Below the pieces are notes generated by a model that searched no databases, was not told the origin of the DNA, and saw nothing but the letters and a program-made list of their open reading frames with translations. From Fimenecus sp045593555 (GTDB taxonomy: Bacteria > Bacillota > Clostridia > Oscillospirales > Acutalibacteraceae), in NCBI GenBank assembly GCA_045593555.1, contig JAZNWU010000037.1, forward strand, positions 167,220-231,219: a stretch of 64,000 nucleotides of DNA, read 5' to 3'. A program made the position numbers and the translations under genes. This document shows positions 7,744-17,575 of this stretch, piece after piece; position 1 is the stretch's first letter; each line of letters starts with the position of its first letter.

Positions 7744-9966
7744 ATGAATAAAAAACCGACGAAAAAGATGGAATCACGCTCGTTTAAAGCGTTTATTATT
7801 TTTTGTGTTGCATTGGTTGTTCTTATCGGAAACCTTTTCTGGATTCAGGTGATAAAAGGTGAGGAGTATCGACTTAAGGCTGAAAGAAATCAGTTAAGTG
7901 ATACAGTTATAGCTGCAAACAGAGGAACAATTTACGATTCAAATATGAAGGTTATTGCACAGAGTGCATCTGCATGGCTTGTGTATATAAACCCATCAAA
8001 AATAACCACCGATGAGCAAAAACAATTGCTTGTCGATGGTTTTGTTGCCCTTTTTGAGCTTGATAAGGAAACTGTTGAGAAAAAAGTAAATCGTTCACAA
8101 AGTGGTTATGAAAAAATAATCGGTCAGATTGATAATAATAAAAAAGCAGAGCTGCAGGAGTATATTTCAGCTCATAAGGACCAGAAACTCGGTACAATTG
8201 TTGGTATTGACCCTGATACAAAGAGATATTATCCTCTCGGTTCATTTGCCTCAACTATAATTGGCTTTACAGGTTCGGAAGATATCGGTCGTTCAGGTCT
8301 TGAACTTAAGTATAACAATGAGCTGACAGGTGAAGCGGGCAGAATAATCACAGCTAAAAATGCTTTGTCAGGCGATATGCCTAACGATTACGAAACAACC
8401 TACGATGCACAACAGGGGTATAGCCTTGTGCTGACAATTGATGAGGTCATTCAGTATTATCTTGAACAACAGTTGGCTCAGGCAGTATCTGAAACCCAAT
8501 CAAAATATGCATACGGAATTGTAATGGATGTAAAAACAGGTGCAATTCTCGGTATGTCAACAATGCCTGATTATGATTTGAATTCACCATATAAAATTCA
8601 TTCAGATGCTGTCATCAAAGAAATTGAAGAAATGGAAGATGAAACGGCAAAAGCACAGGCTGAAACAAATGCTCTTTATTCTCAATGGAGAAACAGAACA
8701 GTTACTGACTCTTATGAGCCGGGTTCAGTTTTCAAACTTTTTGTTGCAGCAGCAGCCCTTGAAGAAGGCGTTATGACAACAGATACAACATATAACTGTA
8801 CAAGTAGGATAAAAGTTGCAAATTATTATCAGAATTGCTTCAATCAGAAAGCTCACGGAACACAGACTGTTGCAGAGGCATTACCTAATTCATGCAACAC
8901 ATTCTTTGTTACAATGGGACAGAAATTAGGAGCAGAAACATTCTCAAAGTATTTTGAGGCATTCGGATTTACTGAACCAACAGGAATTGACCTGCCATCA
9001 GAGGCAAAGCCTGTTGCAGGAAAAACTTATTACGAAGCAAAGGATATGGGTATTGCAGAACTTTCTTCAGCTTCATTCGGACAGACATTCCAGATTTCAC
9101 CTATTCAGATGATTACTGCAGTTGCATCATTAGGTAATGGTGGTAAACTTATGAGACCTTATGTGGTTGCAAAGATTCTTGATGAAGACGGAAATATCGT
9201 TTCTGAAACAGAGCCTTATGTAAAAAGACAGGTTATTTCAGAAAAAAGTGCTAAAATAATGACAGAACTTATGGAACAGGTTGTCGTCTGGGGTACAGCG
9301 AAAAATGCCTATGTTGCAGGCTACCATATAGCAGGTAAAACAGGTACAAGTGAAAAAATCGGTGCTAATGCTGCCGACCAGACAGTTGCTTCATTTGCAG
9401 GTTTCGCTCCTGCAGATAATCCTGAAATCGCAGTGTTTATTGCACTTGATGAACCACAGTATTATGCAACTGGTGGTTCAGGTGCAGCACCTGTTGCAGG
9501 TAGAATTTTTGAGAATATTCTTGCTTATCTCAATATCGACCCTGAATATAGTGACGAAGAAATCTCACAGATGACAGTTTCAGCACCAAATCTTATTGGT
9601 GAAAGTACAGAAACAGTCAAGTCAAAGGCAACAGGCTTTACAGTTAAAATTATTGGTGAGGGTACAACAGTTCTTGCACAGACACCTTCTTCAAGTCAGT
9701 CAATGCCAAAGGGTGGCGTTATTGTAGTATATACAGACGAAACAACTGAAAAACAAAAGGCAGTTGTTCCTGACCTTACAGGACTTACTTTAACGGAAGC
9801 AAACAGAACAGCAGCAAATGCAGGCTTTAATATTAAGGTTGCAGGTACAACCCAGGGTGCAGGTCAGATACTGTCCTATAAGCAAAGTATTGCAAAGGAT
9901 ACATCTGCTGAAACGGGTTCAATAATTACTGTTTATTTCCGTTCAAGCGAAGTAATATCGGATTAA
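7744..9966 (+). CDS. spoVD: Class B penicillin-binding protein with two PASTA domains (SpoVD/FtsI type)
   Basis: Septal or spore-cortex transpeptidase that cross-links peptidoglycan with the neighbouring SEDS protein. The 740-residue product has a membrane anchor at about 17-38, a PBP dimerisation domain, and a transpeptidase domain with all three motifs: SxxK (S328 to K331 in EPGSVFK), SxN (S383-C-N385) and KTG (K532-T-G534). Two C-terminal PASTA domains (about 592-660 and 664-735) match SpoVD and some PBP2b proteins. Only one class B PBP is in the cluster, so whether it serves vegetative division, sporulation or both is open. The ribosome site is weak: AAGGG lies 15 bases away and GAAAG abuts the ATG. 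Confidence 0.9.
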   Translation: MNKKPTKKMESRSFKAFIIFCVALVVLIGNLFWIQVIKGEEYRLKAERNQLSDTVIAANRGTIYDSNMKVIAQSASAWLVYINPSKITTDEQKQLLVDGFVALFELDKETVEKKVNRSQSGYEKIIGQIDNNKKAELQEYISAHKDQKLGTIVGIDPDTKRYYPLGSFASTIIGFTGSEDIGRSGLELKYNNELTGEAGRIITAKNALSGDMPNDYETTYDAQQGYSLVLTIDEVIQYYLEQQLAQAVSETQSKYAYGIVMDVKTGAILGMSTMPDYDLNSPYKIHSDAVIKEIEEMEDETAKAQAETNALYSQWRNRTVTDSYEPGSVFKLFVAAAALEEGVMTTDTTYNCTSRIKVANYYQNCFNQKAHGTQTVAEALPNSCNTFFVTMGQKLGAETFSKYFEAFGFTEPTGIDLPSEAKPVAGKTYYEAKDMGIAELSSASFGQTFQISPIQMITAVASLGNGGKLMRPYVVAKILDEDGNIVSETEPYVKRQVISEKSAKIMTELMEQVVVWGTAKNAYVAGYHIAGKTGTSEKIGANAADQTVASFAGFAPADNPEIAVFIALDEPQYYATGGSGAAPVAGRIFENILAYLNIDPEYSDEEISQMTVSAPNLIGESTETVKSKATGFTVKIIGEGTTVLAQTPSSSQSMPKGGVIVVYTDETTEKQKAVVPDLTGLTLTEANRTAANAGFNIKVAGTTQGAGQILSYKQSIAKDTSAETGSIITVYFRSSEVISD

Positions 9967-9987
9967 ATTAAATATGAGGTAAATACA

Positions 9988-11415
9988 ATGAAACTTTCTT
10001 CACTTCTAAAGGGTGTGAAAACACAGGATGTGTATGAAGAAAGGGAAGTTGAAAGGGTAACGGATAAGGATAATGAAAATTCAAAAAATTCTTTGTTTGT
10101 ATGTGTCAATGGTAATCGTTGCGACGGACATTCACTTGCAAAGAAGGCAATTGAAAACGGTGCAACAGCAGTTGTGACGGATAGAAATTTATCCTTACCA
10201 CAACAGATAATCGTTGAAGATACTAGAAAAGCACTTGCACAGATTTCTGCAAATTTTTATGGTAATCCATCAAAAAAACTTAAAATAATCGGTGTGACAG
10301 GTACTAATGGAAAAACATCCACTTGCTTTTTCATAAAAGAAATACTGGGTTCAATGGGTGTTAAATGTGGAATAATCGGTACTATAAAAAATGGGTGGGA
10401 AAATGATGAAACAGAAGCAGTTCTCACAACTCCTGAGCCGATGGAATTACACAGATTGTTTTATGAAATGGTAAATTCAGGCTGTGAATACTGCGTTATG
10501 GAAGTATCTTCACAAGCGTTAAGTCAGAAACGAGTTTATGGGATTGATTTCTGTGCATCAGCAATTACAAATATAACGCCTGAACATCTCGATTATCACG
10601 GATGTATGGAAGATTATATAAATGCAAAAATGGAATTATTTGATGCCTCCGATTTTGCATGTGTCAATATTGACGATGAGAACATTTCAAATAATCTTAA
10701 TAACATAAAATGTAAAAAGATTACATATTCGACAATATCAGATAAGGCAGATTACACTGCAAAAAATATCTTATGTAACGAAAATGGTATAAAATACGAA
10801 TTTGTAGGTATGGAATGCATCGAAAGAATACAATGTCCGCTTCACGGAAGATTTACAGTTTATAACACTTTATGTGTGATTTCTTTGCTGTTGAATCTTG
10901 GGTTCAGTATTGAGAGTATTTCAAAAGCAGTTGAAAGACTGAACTCTGTTAAAGGTAGAGGAGAAATTGTTCCCATACCAAAGAATTATACTGTAATGAT
11001 TGATTATGCACATACACCCGATGGACTAAAAAACATCCTGTCTTCTGTGAGAGATATAACAAAGGGCAGAATAATTCTTGTTTTTGGTTGCGGTGGTGAC
11101 AGAGATAAATCAAAACGAGCTGAAATGGGAAGAATTGCAGGAGAATTATCCAATTATGCAGTTGTGACAAGTGATAATCCTCGTACGGAAAATCCATTGC
11201 TGATTATGAATGACATTCTTTGTGGAATGGAAAAATCAAAATCAAAAATTGCAGTTATAGAAAATCGTCGTCAGGCAATAGAATTTGCACTTTCAAAGGC
11301 AAGAAAAGGTGATACTGTTGTTCTTGCAGGAAAAGGTCACGAAATGTATCAGATTATCGGTGAAGAAAAAATACCGTTTGATGAGCGAGAAATAATTAAG
11401 GAATATTTTAAGTAG
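9988..11415 (+). CDS. murE: UDP-MurNAc-tripeptide synthetase, meso-diaminopimelate adding
   Basis: MurE adds the third stem-peptide residue to UDP-MurNAc-L-Ala-D-Glu. The 475-residue ATP-dependent ligase has the Mur domains: N-terminal UDP-binding, central ATPase with G105-T-N-G-K-T110, and a C-terminal domain with D396-N-P-R399. The DNPR motif is the known mark of meso-diaminopimelate rather than lysine selectivity, so this organism should have A1-gamma type peptidoglycan. YHG in LDYHGCMEDY and the carbamylated-lysine region (AKMELF) are also present. ATG follows GAGGTAAATACA. Confidence 0.95.
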   Translation: MKLSSLLKGVKTQDVYEEREVERVTDKDNENSKNSLFVCVNGNRCDGHSLAKKAIENGATAVVTDRNLSLPQQIIVEDTRKALAQISANFYGNPSKKLKIIGVTGTNGKTSTCFFIKEILGSMGVKCGIIGTIKNGWENDETEAVLTTPEPMELHRLFYEMVNSGCEYCVMEVSSQALSQKRVYGIDFCASAITNITPEHLDYHGCMEDYINAKMELFDASDFACVNIDDENISNNLNNIKCKKITYSTISDKADYTAKNILCNENGIKYEFVGMECIERIQCPLHGRFTVYNTLCVISLLLNLGFSIESISKAVERLNSVKGRGEIVPIPKNYTVMIDYAHTPDGLKNILSSVRDITKGRIILVFGCGGDRDKSKRAEMGRIAGELSNYAVVTSDNPRTENPLLIMNDILCGMEKSKSKIAVIENRRQAIEFALSKARKGDTVVLAGKGHEMYQIIGEEKIPFDEREIIKEYFK

Positions 11416-11430
11416 TTTCAGGAGAAAATA

Positions 11431-12792
11431 ATGAACTTAAAGGTAACAGAAATTGCAAAGGCATTAGGAACAAATATTGATTCTGAAAATATAATAAATC
11501 GTGTGTCTATTGACAGTCGTGATGTGGATGCTAACACTCTCTTTTTTGCAATTAAGGGTGAACGCTTTGACGGTCACGATTTCGTGAAAGACGTTGCAGA
11601 AAAAGGTGTTGGTGCAGTTGTCTGTCACAAACAGGTTGAATGTTTTGCCCCTGTGATTTATGTGGACGACACAAAGGATGCACTTCTTGACTTTGCAAGT
11701 TATTACAGAAGTTTAATTAAAGATTTGACGGTAATCGGACTTACTGGTAGTGTTGGTAAAACTACCACAAAAGAAATGGTTGCTTGTGTAATGGAACAAA
11801 AAGGTGAAACTCTTAAGACAGAAGGGAATTTCAATAATGAAATTGGTGTTCCAAAAACTCTTTTCAGACTTTCTGATACAACAAAAAATGCTGTAATTGA
11901 AATGGGTATGGATGGTTTTGGACAGATTTCCGTTCTTGCAAAATGTGCAAAGCCTGACTGTGCGATTATCACCAATGTTGGTGTTTCACATATTGAAAAT
12001 CTTGGCTCAAGAGAAGGCATTTTAAAGGCAAAACTTGAAATGCTTGACGGACTGAAAAAAGGCTCATCACTTTTCCTTAACGGTGATAACGATATGCTTT
12101 CAACCGTTAAAAATGATGATTATAACATTGTTTTCTTTGGTATTGAAAATAAAAACTGCGATATTTTGGCAGAGGATATAAAAGGAATCGGTCTTTCAAC
12201 AGAATTTGTCGCTGTGAAAGGCGATATAAGGCAAAAAATCACAATTCCAACCGTTGGTATTCACAATGTTTATGACGCATTATCTGCTTTTGCAGTAGGG
12301 CTTGAATACGGAATTTTACCTGAAGATATTGCAAAGGGACTCGAGAATTATGCTCCATCAGGGATGCGACAGAAAATTCGTGAAGTGAACGGACTTACAG
12401 TAATCGAAGATTGCTATAATGCAAGTCCCGATTCGCAAAAAGCGGGTCTTAATTCACTCTGTAAAATTGCAAAGGACAGAAAAATTGCCGTTTTAGGTGA
12501 TATGCTCGAACTTGGAACTTACAGCGAAATTGCTCACAGAACAGTAGGTGAGTATGCAGCAGAATGCAGTGTTGATATACTTTTTACCTTTGGTGAAGAA
12601 TCAAAATATATGGCTGAAAGTGCGAAAAAATCAGGGTTAGAAAAGGTTTTCGCATTTACAGATAAAACAGAACTTACAAATGCTCTTTTAAGTGAAATAA
12701 AAGTTGGCGACACACTTCTTTTCAAGGCGAGTCGTGGAATGAAGCTTGAAGAGGTTTTTGAAAAAATATATGAACAGTGGGATGTTAAATAA
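11431..12792 (+). CDS. murF: UDP-MurNAc-tripeptide:D-Ala-D-Ala ligase
   Basis: MurF adds D-Ala-D-Ala to complete the UDP-MurNAc-pentapeptide. The 453-residue product has SIDSRDV near the N terminus, the ATP loop G106-S-V-G-K-T111, the EGNFNNEIGVPKTL segment, GMDGFGQI in place of the usual GMNHPGEI-like motif, and VIEDCYNASPDS in the C-terminal half. AGGAG precedes the ATG, 15 bases after murE. mraY follows 12 bases later. Confidence 0.95.
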   Translation: MNLKVTEIAKALGTNIDSENIINRVSIDSRDVDANTLFFAIKGERFDGHDFVKDVAEKGVGAVVCHKQVECFAPVIYVDDTKDALLDFASYYRSLIKDLTVIGLTGSVGKTTTKEMVACVMEQKGETLKTEGNFNNEIGVPKTLFRLSDTTKNAVIEMGMDGFGQISVLAKCAKPDCAIITNVGVSHIENLGSREGILKAKLEMLDGLKKGSSLFLNGDNDMLSTVKNDDYNIVFFGIENKNCDILAEDIKGIGLSTEFVAVKGDIRQKITIPTVGIHNVYDALSAFAVGLEYGILPEDIAKGLENYAPSGMRQKIREVNGLTVIEDCYNASPDSQKAGLNSLCKIAKDRKIAVLGDMLELGTYSEIAHRTVGEYAAECSVDILFTFGEESKYMAESAKKSGLEKVFAFTDKTELTNALLSEIKVGDTLLFKASRGMKLEEVFEKIYEQWDVK

Positions 12793-12804
12793 GGAGTTGT
12801 TCTT

Positions 12805-13836
12805 ATGAATATTTATGTAGCATTAGGTGCAACAGCAGTTTTAAGCTTTTTAATTGCATTTTTATTGGGCTTTGTGCTCATTCCTTGGCTTAGAAAATTA
12901 AAATTCGGTCAGACTATTCTTGATATAGGTCCTGCATGGCACAAGTCAAAGCAGGGAACACCTGTAATGGGTGGCATTATGTTCATTGTCAGTACAATTG
13001 TTTCAGTTGCTTGTGTGCTTCTCACAGACCATCTTATGGGTGGCAATCTTTTCTCAAGTGAACATATTATGCCTGATACATTAAAGGTTAAGCTCGTAGC
13101 AGGTGTAATCCTTGCAGTTGGTCTTGGTCTTGTAGGCTTTGCTGATGACTATATCAAGGTTGTTAAAAAGAGAAACTTAGGTCTTACAGAAATTCAGAAA
13201 ACTATCCCACAGGTAATTTTGATAATTGGTTATCTTATTGCACTTTATATGAACGGACTTACCTATATGAATATTCCTTTCGTTGGTGCAGTTGACCTTA
13301 AATGGTTCTTCTGGATTTTTGGTATCTGTGTAATTTACGGTGCAGTTAATGCAGTAAACTTCACAGACGGTGTTGACGGTCTTTGTGCAAGCGTTACATC
13401 AGTTACTGCAATTGCATTCTGCATCGCAGCGCTTATGACAAAATTCTTTGGTATCAGCATTTTAGCCTCTGGTCTTGCAGGTGGTTGCTTGGGATACCTT
13501 ATCTGGAACTACTATCCGTCAAAGGTTATGATGGGTGACACAGGTTCAATGTTCCTTGGTGGTATGGTTGTAGCACTTGCTTATGCAATTGACTGTCCTA
13601 TTATTCTTGTGCTTTTCGGTATTATATATGTTATTGAAGCACTTTCAGATGTTATTCAGATTGGTTATTTCAAAATTACTCACGGTAAGAGAATTTTCAA
13701 AATGGCTCCTATTCATCATCACTTTGAGATGTGTGGATGGAAAGAACGAAAAATCGTAACAGTATTTACTCTTGTAAATATGATTGGTTGTGCAGTAGGA
13801 CTTGCACTTTATTGGTACGGAATAGTAAATAAATAA
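12805..13836 (+). CDS. mraY: Phospho-MurNAc-pentapeptide transferase
   Basis: MraY moves phospho-MurNAc-pentapeptide onto undecaprenyl phosphate, making lipid I at the inner face of the membrane. The 343-residue product has about ten membrane helices and the family motifs: KQGTPVMGG, ADDYIKVVKKRN (aspartate pair), NAVNFTDGVDGL, GDTGSM and the histidine cluster MAPIHHHFEMCGW. In many Firmicutes murD follows mraY; here ftsW follows 32 bases later. Confidence 0.97.
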   Translation: MNIYVALGATAVLSFLIAFLLGFVLIPWLRKLKFGQTILDIGPAWHKSKQGTPVMGGIMFIVSTIVSVACVLLTDHLMGGNLFSSEHIMPDTLKVKLVAGVILAVGLGLVGFADDYIKVVKKRNLGLTEIQKTIPQVILIIGYLIALYMNGLTYMNIPFVGAVDLKWFFWIFGICVIYGAVNAVNFTDGVDGLCASVTSVTAIAFCIAALMTKFFGISILASGLAGGCLGYLIWNYYPSKVMMGDTGSMFLGGMVVALAYAIDCPIILVLFGIIYVIEALSDVIQIGYFKITHGKRIFKMAPIHHHFEMCGWKERKIVTVFTLVNMIGCAVGLALYWYGIVNK

Positions 13837-13868
13837 TTTTGATATAAATTTCAACAGGTGGTGAGAAA

Positions 13869-15104
13869 ATGGCAACAAGGACAAGAAAATCAAAAAAGAA
13901 AAACTCCATATTTAATGCCTTTTTTGCACAAGGCTCAATGGATATTCCTTTTCTTATAATCTTGATGACTATTGTAACTATTGGTCTTGTAATGCTGTTT
14001 TCCGCCAGCTATACTTACAGCTATTATAATCGTGGAAGTAGTACACAGATTTTTTCAAGACAACTTATTTATGCTGTTATCGGAATCGTGCTTATGTTCG
14101 CAATATCAAAAATAAGATATGAATACTTCAGACTTGTTGCATTAATCGGTGTTCCTGTATCGTTGATATTACTTTTAGTTGTTTTGATTCTTCCCGATAG
14201 TGTTCAACCAGGATTTTATCGTTGGATAGACTTGGGCTTTATCACTTTCCAACCGTCAGAAATTGCAAAAATCGGTCTTATTATGATTCTTGCATTTTTA
14301 CTTGAAAGAAATTATAAAGGTGTAACAGGAAAAATACCAAGTGAAATGACTCTTTGCAGAAAACTTGGTGAAATGACAAACGGCAGAGTAATGGTTTACA
14401 AGTCATTCACAAGTGTAATCTGTTACGGACTGTTGATTCTTCTTTTTGCAGGTCTTGTTTACCTTGAAAATCACGTTTCAGGTACAATTCTTATGTTGGC
14501 TCTTGGCGTAACTGTCCTTTGGCTCGGTGAGGTAAGAGGCAGATGGTTTGCAGTCGGTACAGTTGTTGTGATAATTGCAGCTATCGTGCTTATCGCAAAC
14601 CCAAAAATACTTGAAGAATATGCAGGTGAACGAATCGTTGCCTGGCTTGATAAAGATTATTCACCTATGGGTGCTCGTTGGCAGACAAACAATTCCCTTT
14701 ATGCTATCGGTTCAGGTGGCTTTTTGGGAACAGGACTCGGTCAGTCTAAGCAAAAACACCTTTATGTTTCTGAACCACAGAATGACTTTATTTTCTCAAT
14801 TGTTTGTGAAGAATTAGGCTTTGTCGGTGCAACGGCAATCATTCTCCTTTTTGCTTTACTCGTTTACAGAGGAATTAAAATCGGTATGAATGCAAAAGAC
14901 CGTTTTGGTGCATTACTCGCAATGGGTATCGTTTTCCAGATTGGTATTCAGGTGGCTCTTAATATCGGTGTTGTATCCGACTTACTTCCAAATACAGGTA
15001 TTTCTCTTCCATTCTTCTCAGCAGGTGGTACATCTCTCGTAATTCTGCTGTGTGAAATGGGCATTGTGCTCTCGATTTCGAGAAGTGCCAGAAAAAAGGA
15101 GTGA
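13869..15104 (+). CDS. ftsW: SEDS-family peptidoglycan glycosyltransferase FtsW/SpoVE
   Basis: Polytopic SEDS polymerase (411 residues, about ten membrane helices) that makes glycan strands at the septum with its cognate class B PBP, here probably the PASTA protein at 7744. Family segments include LMLFSASYTYSYY, FQPSEIAKIGLI, the long loop GARWQTNNSLYAIGSGG, GLGQSKQKHLYVSEPQNDF, IVCEELGFVGA and the C-terminal LPNTGISLPFFSAGGTS. GGTGGTGAG lies before the ATG. About 25 basic residues precede helix 1. FtsW and SpoVE cannot be separated by sequence alone. Confidence 0.92.
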   Translation: MATRTRKSKKKNSIFNAFFAQGSMDIPFLIILMTIVTIGLVMLFSASYTYSYYNRGSSTQIFSRQLIYAVIGIVLMFAISKIRYEYFRLVALIGVPVSLILLLVVLILPDSVQPGFYRWIDLGFITFQPSEIAKIGLIMILAFLLERNYKGVTGKIPSEMTLCRKLGEMTNGRVMVYKSFTSVICYGLLILLFAGLVYLENHVSGTILMLALGVTVLWLGEVRGRWFAVGTVVVIIAAIVLIANPKILEEYAGERIVAWLDKDYSPMGARWQTNNSLYAIGSGGFLGTGLGQSKQKHLYVSEPQNDFIFSIVCEELGFVGATAIILLFALLVYRGIKIGMNAKDRFGALLAMGIVFQIGIQVALNIGVVSDLLPNTGISLPFFSAGGTSLVILLCEMGIVLSISRSARKKE

Positions 15105-15109
15105 TTAGT

Positions 15110-16222
15110 GTGAGAGTTATGTTCGTTGCCGGTGGCACAGGTGGACATATTAATCCTGCAGTTGCTGTGGCAAATGAAATTAAAAGACTTGACCCATCTT
15201 CCGAGATTCTCTTTGTGGGAACAGAAGGAAGAATGGAAACACAGATTGTTCCAAAAGCAGGATTCCCTATTAAAACAGTTAAAATGAATGGCCTTTCCCG
15301 AAAAATGACTATTAATGGATTGGCTGAAAATATAAAAACGGTTGCTCTTACTTTGAAGGCTGGTTCAACTGCAAAGAAAATTATTGAAGATTTCAAACCT
15401 GACATTGTAGTTGGTTTTGGTGGATATGTAACGGGACCGGTTCTTCGCACAGCCGTTAAAATGGGCATAAAAACTGCAATTCATGAACAAAATGCTTTTC
15501 CGGGAGTTGCAAATAAGGCTCTTGCGAAAAAAGTTGATAAAGTAATGCTTACATCTGCAGATGCTCAAAAGCATATGAGTTGCAAAAATCCTCCTGTTGT
15601 GACAGGACTTCCGGTAAGACGAGAAATAATAAAGGCTGACCGTGATTTTTCCCGTGCAATGTTAGGCCTTAACAATAAAGATATGCTTGTCCTTTCAATG
15701 GGTGGCTCATTAGGAGCAGATGCTATCAACAATGCAGTTGTTGATATGCTTGATATACTTAAAGACGAAAAAGATATCTGTTTCTTACATTCAACAGGTA
15801 AATTCGGCTTGTGGGTTGAGGATAAGCTTAAAGAAAAAAATATACCTTTCGGCAAAGGTACAAATATAGAAATTCGTCAGTATATCGACAATATGGATAT
15901 CTGTCTTTCGGCTTGTGACCTTGTAATCAGCCGTGCAGGAGCTTCTTCAATTTCTGAAATTCAGGCACTTAAAAAGCCGTCAATTCTTATTCCGTCACCA
16001 AATGTTGCGGAAAATCATCAATTCCATAATGCAATGGCACTTGCAAAAGATGGCGGTGCTGTTCTCATTGAAGAAAAAGACCTTGACGGACAGTATCTTG
16101 CACAGAAAATTCTTGAATTGAAAAAAGATAAATCAAAACTTCATGAAATATCTGAAAATTCAGGTAAAGATGCAAAACTCAACGCACTTTCCGAAATTTG
16201 CAGAATAATTACTTCTTTATAG
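15110..16222 (+). CDS. murG: UDP-GlcNAc:lipid I GlcNAc transferase
   Basis: MurG adds GlcNAc to lipid I to give lipid II. The 370-residue GT-B enzyme has the N-terminal loop AGGTGGHINPA, FGGYVTGPV, HEQNAFPG, the second glycine loop SMGGSLGAD, and the donor site RAGASSISEIQALKKPSILIPSP followed by ENHQ. I chose GTG 15110 because AAAAAAGGAG ends eight bases before it. The GTG at 15101 would sit inside that ribosome site. The gene starts six bases after ftsW. Confidence 0.95.
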   Translation: MRVMFVAGGTGGHINPAVAVANEIKRLDPSSEILFVGTEGRMETQIVPKAGFPIKTVKMNGLSRKMTINGLAENIKTVALTLKAGSTAKKIIEDFKPDIVVGFGGYVTGPVLRTAVKMGIKTAIHEQNAFPGVANKALAKKVDKVMLTSADAQKHMSCKNPPVVTGLPVRREIIKADRDFSRAMLGLNNKDMLVLSMGGSLGADAINNAVVDMLDILKDEKDICFLHSTGKFGLWVEDKLKEKNIPFGKGTNIEIRQYIDNMDICLSACDLVISRAGASSISEIQALKKPSILIPSPNVAENHQFHNAMALAKDGGAVLIEEKDLDGQYLAQKILELKKDKSKLHEISENSGKDAKLNALSEICRIITSL

Positions 16223-16294
16223 TCAAATAGCAAATTTTCCACAAACTGCATAGTATATGATGCAATGATTTATGCTATAAAGGGCGTGTGAAAA

Positions 16295-17575
16295 TTGAAT
16301 AAGATAATTGTTGAAGGTGGCAAAAAACTGAATGGAGAAATCTCTGTTCAGGGTGCTAAAAACAGTGTTTTGCCAATTCTTGTAGCAACACTTCTCATTA
16401 ATGGAGTTTCCGTTATACATAATTGTCCTAAACTCTCAGATGTTGATGCAACAATTAAAATACTTCGTTACCTTGGTTGTACAGTTACCCGTGAAGACCA
16501 TACTGTAACTGTGGACTCGTCAACAATGAATCGTCAGGATGTTCCTGATAACCTGATGAGAGAAATGCGTTCGTCAATAGTTTTTCTCGGTGGAATAATC
16601 GGCAGAATGGGAAAAGCAGTTTTATCCACACCCGGAGGTTGTGAGATAGGACTTCGACCTATTGATTTGCATCTTTCTGCTATGGAGCAATTCGGTGCAA
16701 AAGTTACAACTGAAAATGGATTCATAGTCTGTTCAGCAGAAGAAAAAGGACTTTGCGGTACTCGTATTGTCTTGTCATTTCCCAGTGTAGGGGCTACAGA
16801 AAATATAATTCTTGCTTCGACCCTGGCAAAAGGTACAACTGTGATTTCAAATGCTGCACGTGAACCTGAAATCAGCGATTTAGCAGATTTTCTCAATAGT
16901 TGTGGTGCAAAAATTTACGGAGCAGGTGATTCGACAATTGTCGTTGAAGGAGTTTCCCGTCTTCATTCTGCAGAGCATACAATAATCCCCGACAGAATTG
17001 TGGCGGCAACTTATCTGATTGCAGGAGCTATGACCGGTGGTAAAGTCAGCCTTAAAGAAGTTATACCATCTCATCTGGGACCAATAATCCAACCACTTCG
17101 TGAGTCGGGTTGCCTTGTTTTTGTGAAAGGAAGAAATGTAACACTTTCTTCACCGAAACAGTTAAAAAGAATAAAAATGATACGCACAATGCCTCATCCG
17201 GGTTTTCCTACAGATGTTCAGGCACAAATGATGGCATTGACCACAATAGCTGATGGCACAAGCGTATTTATAGAAAATATATTTGAAAGTCGATTTAAGC
17301 ATATCGGTGAACTTTTACGATTTGGTGCGAAAATTCATGCTGAAGGCAGAATGGCTGTTGTTGAGGGAGTTAAAACTCTCAGTGGTGCAACTGTAAAAGC
17401 CACAGACCTTCGTGGTGGTTCTGCCATGATTCTTGCAGGACTTTCAGCAAATGGTACAACGGAAATATCTGAAATTCATCATATTGACAGAGGATATGAA
17501 GAGCCTGAAAAAGTACTTGAATTATTAGGTGCGGATGTAAAAAGGGTGAAAGTAAATGAAGAACACACAACATAA
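16295..17575 (+). CDS. murA: UDP-GlcNAc 1-carboxyvinyltransferase
   Basis: MurA performs the first committed step of peptidoglycan synthesis, transferring enolpyruvate from PEP to UDP-GlcNAc; it is the fosfomycin target. The 426-residue product has GAKNSVLPILVATLL, RSSIVFLGGIIGRMGKA and the active-site cysteine C116 in PGGCEIGLRPIDLH, which predicts fosfomycin sensitivity of this copy. FPTDVQAQMMALTT and the C-terminal GGSAMILAGL are also present. The start is TTG with AAGGG ten bases upstream. The 3' end overlaps ftsQ by 20 bases. Confidence 0.95.
   Translation: MNKIIVEGGKKLNGEISVQGAKNSVLPILVATLLINGVSVIHNCPKLSDVDATIKILRYLGCTVTREDHTVTVDSSTMNRQDVPDNLMREMRSSIVFLGGIIGRMGKAVLSTPGGCEIGLRPIDLHLSAMEQFGAKVTTENGFIVCSAEEKGLCGTRIVLSFPSVGATENIILASTLAKGTTVISNAAREPEISDLADFLNSCGAKIYGAGDSTIVVEGVSRLHSAEHTIIPDRIVAATYLIAGAMTGGKVSLKEVIPSHLGPIIQPLRESGCLVFVKGRNVTLSSPKQLKRIKMIRTMPHPGFPTDVQAQMMALTTIADGTSVFIENIFESRFKHIGELLRFGAKIHAEGRMAVVEGVKTLSGATVKATDLRGGSAMILAGLSANGTTEISEIHHIDRGYEEPEKVLELLGADVKRVKVNEEHTT

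Noticed and set aside
14959..15468. Minus-strand ORF of 169 codons over ftsW-murG
   Set aside because: Antisense to conserved enzyme segments, with no ribosome site; a shadow ORF.
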